Assembly (NCBI RefSeq): GCF_032118995.1
Contig: NC_092661.1
Coordinates: forward strand, 808,501 to 872,500
Reading direction: 5' to 3'
DNA length: 64,000 nucleotides
Source of the DNA: Asterias amurensis
Taxonomy: Eukaryota; Echinodermata; Asteroidea; Forcipulatida; Asteriidae
Shown here in pieces: positions 55,972-64,000 of this stretch. The notes under the pieces are model-generated. The model had not been told where the DNA came from and made no database searches. It saw nothing but the letters and a program-made list of their open reading frames with translations. Both the position numbers and the translations under genes were made by a program. How positions within the stretch are numbered: the stretch's first letter is position 1; every line of letters starts with the position of its first letter.

Positions 55972-56746
55972 AAGGTGGAAAACTTAAATGCAGTATTAAG
56001 CACAGAAAAGTTCTGCATTCTACTAAACTCTGATGGCATGTGTATATCGTAGATCTATGCTAATCTACAGCAATTGCTGCTTTCAAACTGGCGCTATAAC
56101 ACACATCCTACGCACTGTACAAAAGTGCTTAGCAGATACACCAGGGACTAGAAACTTCTGGGAAGCATTTCTTGGTGCTTACTCTATGGCAGAAACAAGT
56201 AACTAAGCAAGATTTTATTTTGTGAGTAAGAAGATTTGACAGCCTGTGCGCAATCAATTTGGATGTGCATTGTTGCATAAACTTATCTGCCCTATCAGTA
56301 CAACAACTTGAACATGAGGTAATTGTAAAAGGGCACCAAGGCAATAACCAGGGGCACAGGAAGCAATTGCCTCTGTTGCCTCAATGAAGCATCATGACAG
56401 CCTGATTAAAACCATTTTGCCATTCTGTCATAATACCACATGATGTATACTGGGATCCAAACAATGCCAGCTACAGTGCAGTGCGTCTATTTCTTTTCTG
56501 AAGGCTCTAGTCTTTACGCAAGTTGTTAAACAGCAGAACAAGAAAGCAGATGAAAGTAACCTCGCTTCGTTTATAAACCCTTGCAATTTTTCTTTTAAAA
56601 AACTAGTAGAAGACTTGCTTTCCTCTTCTAGCCACCAACTAGACAAGTAACACCTTGTACCACAAAGGAGCCTTGGGTCTACAGGGCAACACTATTACAT
56701 AACACCCTTCACAATAACATTAGTAATATGCACCACATTTTCCACA

Positions 56747-56870
56747 GGGCCCAATGTCATCAAACTGCTAAGAATTTCTTCACTAAGTAAAAATATGAGA
56801 GCGGCACCAATCAAAGCAACGTGATCTTTGTGGCATTTTGGCTAATAACACGTTTCTGCTAAGCAAGTTT
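56747..56870. repeat. family G MITE, 3'-truncated
   Basis: GGGCCCAATGTCATCAAACTGC at the left; TTTTGGCTAATAACACGTTTCTGCTAAGCA inside; the right end is missing. Confidence 0.65.
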
Positions 56871-57012
56871 TTTTTGTTTAGCTAGTATTTTGTGTGTGAC
56901 TATAAGCTGAATTTGTTTTCAAAAGGTCAGTGAAGTTTTAGTGCCAGACGACACCTTTGTATAGTAAATTTTACCACCTTAAGAAACCTGGTGCATGTTA
57001 CCGCAGAAACAA

Positions 57013-57018
57013 TTTATT
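57013..57018 (-). terminator. possible poly(A) signal of the MAP7-like gene
   Basis: AATAAA on the minus strand, 160 bp past the stop codon. Other AATAAA motifs lie farther on, so a longer 3' untranslated region is possible. Confidence 0.35.
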
Positions 57019-57177
57019 TACAAACAAATTATAAGTGTACTTGTGAAGGAAATAGGGAAAAGAAATCCAATCATGCTACAGGCTACAGCTGCAAACTTTG
57101 CGCACACGAACAAACAAAGAAACGGAAACTACTTTTAGCGGCAAACATCGTTGGTAATTCATGCCAGTGCGAGGTCA

Positions 57178-60100
57178 TTAAAAGGGTGAAATACCTTCTG
57201 GAGTCAAAGACACAGCCATCGACTGTTGCTGTTCTCCGTTAGACTCCAACTCCCCGAGCGGGGAGAAGGATAGAGTCATCTGGGTATCGTCAGAACCAAA
57301 CCCCGCCTTCATCCCAAGGTTGGCGTTGAGTTTGTCACTGGCGGAATCCGGCGATAGCACTTCGATCGTGCCACCACCATCTTCGAGACTCCCGGTCGTC
57401 TCGTCTAAATCAAGCAGAGACTTCTTAGTGACGAGGTCTTCGTCCTGGTCCTGGATGAAGCTCTCTCCGTTTGCATTATTAAAGTCAGACGTAGCAGGCA
57501 CATTGATGACTGGAGATTTGATTGTCCCTAAGAGCTCTACTTCGTTCCCGTTCCCGGATGACCCCTCACTCTTCTCATCGTAAGCCTCGTCAGCGCTTAT
57601 ATCTTCTGTCTGGACGTTCCCGTTAGTGGGCGGGGCCGTTTCATCCTCGCCATCGTCAGCCACACCCATATCTGCGACTGCGTCCCCGCCAACATTGTCA
57701 GGCAACGCTTCAAATTCAGCTTGTTCTTCGAAGCCGGTCGTCGACACAGGCTCACCGTTGGAGGCGTCTTTAAGATCAGCCCAATCAGCTTCTTCTTTGT
57801 CTGGTACCACGTCTTCACCTATGTCTTCCTTCTCATCTGATGAGCCTCGTTCGTCATCAGCCTGTCCACCATCCCCACCTTGGCCGTCGTCAGTCAGGGC
57901 GTCTTTATCGTCGTACAGCTTCTCTTTGTCTTGAAGAGACTCTGCAGCCTCCAGGCCTTCTACCGACATGTTCCCGTCGTCTGAATCGCTGAAACTGGTG
58001 GCAGCTTTGCCGTTTGTAGCGCCCTCTAATTGGTCCCCATCAAACCCTTCTTCGTCTTCGTCGCCTGATAGAAGGCGGTGTGCAAAGAACGGAGGAAAGA
58101 AGGTGACACTGTTTTCTCTTTTCAAACGAACTTGGGTGGTTTTCATTAATTGCTTTCTATTTCAAAATACCATCTCTTTTGTTAGTTTACATTTTTCCAA
58201 GGAGAGAATAAGTAATATTCTCGGAAGATGAAATTATCTGAGCTACATTCTCTGGTGTAGACATTCTTTCACCAATCAGTTAGTTTCAAAGCTTACACGG
58301 TAAGTATATTTTAAGAATATTTTTTAATCAAAGCTTCTCTGGTACAAGAGCTGCCTTTAGCTTTTCAGTTTTCTTTCATTTTGTCTCTTCTTACACCCCC
58401 CCTACCAAGAGTTGCTCTTTGCCTTGTTTTGGCACACTTACAAAATTAAAAAAAAATCACTTTTCTTCAGTGGAGAAGACAAAATTGCCTGAACCACAAA
58501 CAGACGAGTAACATCCTACCCATTGAACTTTTGGCAGTCAATTTCAGTTTGATACATGTAAGTAAGAAAAGAAAGCAAACGGCACCCAAGTATGTTTGAA
58601 AAGGAGAATCATTTTTAAAGGCTATGGGGGAGTTGTTAGTCAATGATCCCTGCTACCGATGTGATATGAAACGTTACATGTGTGATACATCATTGTATTT
58701 CAGAGGAGAATTTGTTTCATTCCTTAAAATTTCCAAGAACAAAATTTAAAACCTACCTATTATGTTCAATTAGGTAGAAATTTCTCTGGACAAATGATTC
58801 GAGTTTCAAAACAAAGCACTCAGATTCAAAACTAGTAATTACAAAATATGTATCATACATTCAAGTTAGATTTTAAGGTCTAGTCCAAGCTTCAGTATGG
58901 ACTTGAACTTATGTCTGATATTTTGAAGGTTTGTTCTGTACGTGCTGAATGAGCATGCAATTTGAGAATGACTGTCAATAACTGTCGATGACTGTCAATG
59001 ACTGTCAATGACTGGCTATTAAGCAAACACACAGGCTTAGCGGATACCTGGATGCTGTATGAAATATATCCAGCATTGTGAAAACATTTACCCTCAAATA
59101 GTTCAAGGAATGGTGCAAATGTTTATGAGCAAAAAGTGAAATGTGTCATACCAAAGCCCCAGTATTAAAAACAAAAATGACGATGAGAGAGAATTTTAAA
59201 AAAGCCATCAAAAGTCACAAGAAGAGAAAAACTTCACTTCAACTAAATCAAATTAGGCTAATTGGATGATTATCATCACAAATCAGTAATTTAACATCAA
59301 CATCTGACTGTTGAGAGGTCATGGGGAAATATATTATGATCAAACTTTGTGGTGTACGACACCAAGCTTAAACTAGTCCTATTTTACAGGTCCAGGGGCC
59401 GACTTCACAAAGCACCTAGGTTGATCTTAAGATGAGTTGTGACTTGACAATTTGCTCAGCAATTATGATTGATTTGCTGTTAAGATCAATCTTAGCTCAT
59501 TGTGAAATCAGCCCCACGTCATAAAATGTATCCATGAAGACGACAAATACCTGATAGCTGTGATTTATTCCGATTGAAGAGTAGATTGCGATACTTCTCA
59601 TTATTGAGTAGACTACTACTGCTTGGTAGTGTTGCGCTGACGCCATTGCTCTTACGTTCTGAGCCTGACCCTGAACCACTCTCAGACCCGCTGTCTCCGT
59701 CCTCGGATGCATCATCCTGAAAATAAATCCAATAAATTAAATCATTACGTGGTACGTAGGATTAATAAGAATAAATAGTAATAATTATTTGGGGGGCTGA
59801 TCATCCTTACTTGCAGCTAAGAGCTGAAAAGCAGGCATGCAGGGGGGCCTTTTGCTGCCATCCACATCAACCCAATGTGAACACGGAGCACAGCCAAAAA
59901 TCGAAAATGTTTGATTTTTTCCGAGGGAGGAAGATCGGATGGTCTGGAAAACCCTCGAGGCACAGCAGAGAACCAACGCACAACTCAACTCACATATGGC
60001 CCTGGCCGGGAATCAAACCGGGGTCAACTTTTTATTATTATTATTATTATTATTATTAATTCTCTTTTTTTCTATATCTATGTTCTCCACCTACCTTATC

Positions 60101-61098
60101 TTTAGCCTGGGCACCACGGCGGGCTCTCTTCATGATCTCCTCTACTCTCTAAAAGAAACAAATCAAAGTCAAAGATGGTTAAGCTTAAAATCTTGTGGAA
60201 AAATTTCATCACTACATCGACACAAAGAATAAGCTGGCCCCTTCATTCAGATGTGCACATTTTCATTATTTGTCATCAAAGATGGCAGTCACTGACGTCA
60301 TGTGCAATCCATCTATTGTAGCAAACGAAACATCGACAAGAAACGAATCTGCTCCTTTCAGAGTCTTTATTTCTTCACAAGAAATTAATCACAAGGTATT
60401 TCCCAAAGATTAATCAATTATAAGACATTCCCTAGAAAATTGCCTTACTTTCTTGCGAGCATCCCTCTCCTCATTTTCTTTGCGGCATTTCTCAGCGAGT
60501 TCCACTTCTTGTTTCTTAAGTTCCTCTTGACGAATCTTTTCCTCTTCAGCTCTCTGAAAAAGCAACAAATAGAAATCAACGACTGTGCTCTCCCCACCCT
60601 CGTGGTACGAGTGTACAGGTATACTCATATAACGAGAGTACAAGTGTATTCTTATAACGATAAATTCAATCCTATATCAATTATTCTTATTCTGTTTCAT
60701 AAGTGAATTTAATCACTGTAGCTGGCAAGCCTTAGGAAACCTGTGAACAAAAGTGCTTGCTGCAGTAAGTGAAACAGAAATACTGGGGCTAACCTCCCAT
60801 CATTTCAAATGGATGTCATGGTTCTGGAGAGCGCAGTTAAGTCTGTCAATTATGTGAATACATATACACCAATACCTGTCCTTATGGACCAGTCTAATGT
60901 TTTCCTACCTGCAGAGCTTCAGCTTCTTCCGCAGCCTTCCTCTCTTCTTCCTCCCTCTCCATCCTTTCATTATCTTCAATAGCTTTCCTAAGACGCTCCT
61001 CCTCTGCTTTCTTATGCTCCTCAGCTAGCCTTCTTGCCTCCTCCTCCATGCGTATTCTCTCCTCTTCTTCAAGACGAATTCGCTCCTCCTCTTCACGC
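57178..61098 (-). CDS. MAP7: MAP7/ensconsin-type microtubule-associated protein, last five exons
   Basis: Minus-strand exons: 60909-61098, 60449-60553, 60095-60148, 59551-59716 and 57178-58064. All have GT-AG borders and fit in frame, giving about 466 visible residues. The first three encode a charged single helix or coiled coil (REEEERIRLEEEERIRMEEE, AEEERLRKAIEDNERM, AEEEKIRQEELKKQEVELAE). It ends in DARKKRVEEIMKRARRGAQ, the hallmark close of the MAP7 domain (RKKR.EEIMKRTR), which in the family recruits and activates kinesin-1. Next come a Ser/Gly/Glu linker (DGDSGSESGSGSGSE) and a long acidic, disordered tail of about 295 residues ending LTPEGISPF. The microtubule-binding N-terminus is not identified: the first exon here needs two bases from an upstream exon. 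Confidence 0.85.
59395..59514. repeat. family D MITE, diverged
   Basis: GGGGCCGACTTCACAAAGCAC at the left and CTCATTGTGAAATCAGCCCC at the right; internal GATCTTAAG/CTTAAGATCAATC pairs. In a MAP7 intron. Confidence 0.8.
60031..60057. repeat. (TTA)n microsatellite
   Basis: About eight ATT units in a MAP7 intron, next to a SINE-like GGGAATCAAACCGGGG end. Confidence 0.9.
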
Positions 61099-61299
61099 CT
61101 TCAAAGAAAATTACAATAGAATTTTTTTTCAACACTGCCTCTTTTCATGGCAGGCGCGGCCCCGGAAGACCCACCAAGACCATGCTCAAGACCCTGATCA
61201 AGGATGCAGGAGTTAACAACAAGGAACAGCATAAGAGATGTACCCGCTGAGTATAAGAGATGTACCCGCTGACAAAACATAGGATTCGAACTGCCTCTA

Positions 61300-61490
61300 T
61301 TTATCGAGCAACCTCGGTAGTCTAGTTGGTAAGACACTGCTCTAGAATTGCAAGGGTTAGTCGTGGCTTTAAATCCCACCCGAGAAACATGCCTGTGTTT
61401 TTTTTTTTTTCACGGGACTCAGGAAAGTACTGAGTATACAGAGCTAACACACATCAGTGTATGGGTAAAAAACAAAATTATAATTAATAT
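61300..61490 (+). repeat. SINE family B, best head
   Basis: AACCTCGGTAGTCTAGTTGG (A box side), ACACTGCTCTAGAATTGCAAGG and TTTAAATCCCACCCGAG (decayed B box). The tail has CACGGGACTCAGGAAAGTAC and ACACATCAGTGTATGGG. Confidence 0.85.
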
Positions 61491-61739
61491 TAACAAGGAA
61501 GAGCTTATCAGCTGTATGCAGGATAGAGTTGTGTGGCGTGTCAGACGTCGAGCCCAACTGTAACATGTGGCAACGCGACAACTTGGGTCGACTGAGTAAG
61601 TGAGTGAGTGCCTCTTTATTTATGGCCTTGGTTTTACAGTTAAACTCATAGAGTGTAAATTGCTTGGAACATTTTGTGGACTTTTTAACCTCCTAAGAAT
61701 TCCAGGGATTATACTCTCAGGCAACATACTTCACTATAA

Positions 61740-61937
61740 TTGCTTCTCTTAATCCAGGGGTATATAAATGGGTACCTGCAAGGATAGATTAATGGAATGT
61801 TGAAGACCCAATGACCAGGGCACTAATGTTAAGGGCATTGATACGGTTATTGTGAAATGCGCAATATTAGAACTTAGTGTCTTGCTCTTGAAAGGACACA
61901 AGTGTCATGACTGGGATGCAAAGCCACAACCTGCCGT
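61740..61937 (-). repeat. SINE family A, partial
   Basis: TATATAAATGGGTACCTGCAAGG and AGTGTCTTGCTCTTGAAAGG...GTGTCATGACTGGGATGC. The rest of the head (TGACTTAACCACC...CTTGAATTTGATGCC) reappears after 62,102, so the family D element seems to have inserted into it. Confidence 0.6.
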
Positions 61938-61941
61938 CGAC

Positions 61942-62102
61942 TTCACAAAACTCTTCCTAACTATAGACTAATCTTCGGACTTAGGATGAGTCTCAACCCT
62001 GCACTGTAGCATACAGACCTTAAGATTAATCCTAAGTTAGGACGAGTTACTCGTCCTAACTCGAGATAAGACGAGTCCTAACTCTTTGTAAAATCGACCC
62101 GA
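61942..62102. repeat. family D MITE inserted in a SINE
   Basis: TCGACTTCACAAAACTCTTCC at the left and CTCTTTGTAAAATCGACCCG at the right; CGTCCTAACTCGAGATAAGACG inside. Confidence 0.85.
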
Positions 62103-62573
62103 TGACTTAACCACCATAACTTGAATTTGATGCCTTAAAATAAACTGCTCGATCGTGACATCCTACAGTACACTGATAGTAGTTAGGTTGTAATGACTTA
62201 ATCCCAAGTTTGCCAAGAATCTTTCCTTGCAGGGTTTCTGACTCAATTAATTGACTCTAATGACTTTATGACTTAAATTTAGATCTAACCCTTAATGACT
62301 GTGACTCACAGTCATACCTGGGCTTGATATAGAACGACTAGGTATAAGTCTGCTAAGACCTCCTCGTTTATAGAGGTGACAGCTGGTACCAACGGACACC
62401 AATCTGAGAGTCAATTCACGCATGAATCGTTTCTAAGATATTAAAACCATATTACTCTCAAAGAGACACCTTTCTAAAAATAGTTTATACTATCAACAGT
62501 TGGAGTGCTACTCACCAAGTAAGTTTTTAAGGCGTTTAGTATTTGGAGTCGTTACTGAACTATGACTTTATCT

Positions 62574-62942
62574 TTAAAGGCAGTGGACACTATTGGTAAT
62601 TACTCAAAATAATTATTAGCATAAAACCTTACTTGGTAACGAGTAATGGGGAGCTGTTGATGAGAAACGGCTCCCTCTGAAGTGATGTAGTTTTCGAGAA
62701 AGAAGTAGTTTTCCACGAACTTGATTTCGAGACCTCAGACTTAGAATTTGAGGTCTCTAAATTAACATCTGAAAGCACGCAACTTCAAGTGACGAAGGTG
62801 TTTTTTCTTTCAATATTATCTCGCAACTTCAACGACCAATTGAGCTAAAATTTTCACAGGTTAGTTATTTTATGCATATGTTGAGATACACCAAGTGAGA
62901 AGACTGGTCTTTGACAATTACCTATAGTGTCCAGTGTCTTTA
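62574..62942 (+). repeat. R1 MITE, near consensus
   Basis: TTAAAGGCAGTGGACACTATTGG to CTATAGTGTCCAGTGTCTTTAA; a short deletion before GAGAAACGGCTCC. It is one of the best-preserved copies. Confidence 0.92.
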
Positions 62943-63054
62943 ACACATGTAGATGTTAATTTAACATCAAGGATAAAGGACTTTTGGGGGCTTCTACCCC
63001 TACACCCATGTGTGTTCATGTACTTCATGCTTTCCAGAATTCTGTAAAAAAAAA

Positions 63055-63190
63055 TCCACAGGCACTTCACTCAGGTGGAAATGGAACCATTGACCTTTGC
63101 CATTCTAGAGTAAATCTCTTACTCAACAACCAAGCTAGCCTGGTGGCAAGAGGCAGTTCGAGTCCTATGTTTTAGCATTTGGTACGGCAA
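63055..63190 (-). repeat. SINE family B, diverged
   Basis: TCTAGAATGGCAAAGGTCAATGG (minus) and the flank motif AGAGGCAGTTCGAGTCCTATGTTTTAG, which also follows the copies near 1,610 and 45,290. Confidence 0.55.
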
Positions 63191-63349
63191 CGATTTAACA
63201 GGGCCATTTGATCAACACTCCCTGCTTACTGAGCAAGCGCTGAATTTCTGCCCTAACTGTGTAAGATAAGAATGCCACGTAGCGTAGAGTACACACGCAC
63301 ACAAGCAAAAGATCCCTGCTAACCCGTATGTGAAACACGCTTGACATAA

Positions 63350-63563
63350 GCTGCTAAGCACACAAATTTGCTTAGCATGAAATTTCTTACTTGATTAAAA
63401 CCAATTTTCCTTTTGTTGCATATTGCTTGTTACTGTTTTTGAAGCTGTTGTTTGCTCATCCTTAAAATCACATGGAAATTTTATGGTAATCCTGTTTTTA
63501 TCACAGAAGAAATTTCATGCTAAGCAAATTTGTTTGCTGAGCAGCTCTATGAAATTGGGCCCT
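63350..63563. repeat. family G MITE
   Basis: AAGCTGCTAAGCACACAAATTTG at the left and GAGCAGCTCTATGAAATTGGGCC at the right; closely similar to 5,050-5,294, including TTTGTTGCATATTGCTTGTTAC. Confidence 0.88.
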
Positions 63564-63703
63564 GATTTTTCAGCAGTGGGTATCGCAACGATCTAACAGA
63601 TGTTGAGACCCCTTATGGCGTGTCGTGACCAAGCAGTTTAGATCATCGGACCCACGCTCTGATGTGAGTTTGATACCTGGTCGTGACAGGTAATATCCCA
63701 TGG

Positions 63704-64000
63704 CGTGTCATGGCCGAGCAGTTAAGAGCACCAGATTCAAGCTCTGCTGTTTGATCAGCAGAGTGTGGGTTCGAATCTCGGTCGTGACACTTGCTACATA
63801 AAATTGGGGAGGTAGTGCTTTCTGCTCTACCGGCCAGGCTTCGGATTGATGATACCCAAGTCTACATCCGTATGGACTGTAAATGGGGTAACCCTGTTTC
63901 AGCCCTAGGAGTAGGTGGCATAAGCCTCTGGACAAAAATAATTGTAGCCCACACCTTGAAGTGGCTTTCAGGCCTTGTGTGTCTGGCGACTTGCATAAAA
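63704..64000 (+). repeat. SINE family A, cut by window end
   Basis: Head GCGTGTCATGGCCGAGCAGT, a CAA-type anticodon loop (GATTCAAGC), B box GGGTTCGAATC, then the body shared with 39,245-39,573. The head resembles tRNA-Leu(CAA), but the T-arm pairs badly and the element continues past it, so it is not called a tRNA gene. Confidence 0.85.

Larger units (their letters stand above)
61099..64000. other. probable MAP7 intron, repeat-filled
   Basis: No further exon found on either strand. Nearly all of it is made of the SINE and MITE copies listed below. Because the exon at 60909-61098 starts in mid-codon, the gene should continue beyond this stretch. Confidence 0.6.

Noticed and set aside
57320-58231. 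Serine/proline-rich plus-strand reading frames
   Set aside because: Antisense shadows of the acidic MAP7 last exon.
61305-61380. tRNA gene at the family B head
   Set aside because: B box is decayed (TTTAAATCCC), stems do not close, and a common tail follows.
63704-63790. tRNA-Leu gene
   Set aside because: The tRNA-like head is followed by a body also seen at 39.2 kb, the T-arm pairs badly, and other copies are broken, so it is a SINE.
1-64000. Retrovirus-like, LTR or Polinton elements
   Set aside because: No long terminal repeats, polymerase, integrase or capsid motifs seen on either strand.

Overview
The window looks like nuclear DNA of a marine deuterostome invertebrate. The genes are split by GT-AG introns, intergenic space is AT-rich, and many short inverted-repeat elements and tRNA-derived SINEs are present. 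The repeat families resemble those I remember from sea stars, so an echinoderm, probably an asteroid, is my best guess. That is inference; nothing here names the species. I saw no bacterial operons, CRISPR array, rRNA, intact tRNA gene or retrovirus-like element.

Layout. (1) 1.7-3.0 kb, minus strand: a one-exon secreted trypsin-fold protein of the PRSS23/PRSS35 type whose catalytic serine position is isoleucine. (2) 6.2-21.5 kb, plus strand: a tandem array of four complete four-exon genes for small secreted NTF2-like (SnoaL/DUF4440-type) proteins of 158-161 residues. A nearly identical 1,469-bp tandem duplication then adds a headless fifth fragment. (3) 23.7-29.0 kb, plus: a four-exon SLC16-type monocarboxylate transporter. 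(4) 31.6-33.2 kb: a 1.55-kb non-autonomous DNA transposon with terminal inverted repeats and a 10-bp target duplication. (5) 33.2-37.6 kb, plus: a duplicated block carrying two intronless NAA80-like N-acetyltransferase genes, separated by a 25-unit, 20-bp minisatellite. (6) 39.1-46.2 kb, plus: a six-exon SAM-domain gene with an unrecognised C-terminal half; its first coding exon is only the ATG. (7) 57.2-61.1 kb, minus: the last five exons of a MAP7/ensconsin-type microtubule-binding protein whose 5' exons lie beyond what I could identify.

The genes do not form one pathway. The coherent unit is the NTF2-like array. All four copies share signal peptide, exon lengths (106 or 94/132/157/variable nt), intron phases (1, 1, 2) and a TATA-like box about 100-180 bp before the ATG. 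Copies 3 and 4 also share upstream sequence and a SINE at the same place in intron 3. This is the strongest candidate for an undescribed, lineage-specific secreted family.

The remaining space is mostly repeats. The commonest is a TTAA-flanked, roughly 360-bp MITE (family R1, about 20 copies). Others are a GGGCCCAATTTCA-ended family (G), a TTCACAAAG...GACTAGTCC family (D), several foldback elements, two tRNA-derived SINE families (A, tRNA-Leu-like; B) and several minisatellites. Repeat family letters are labels for this annotation only.
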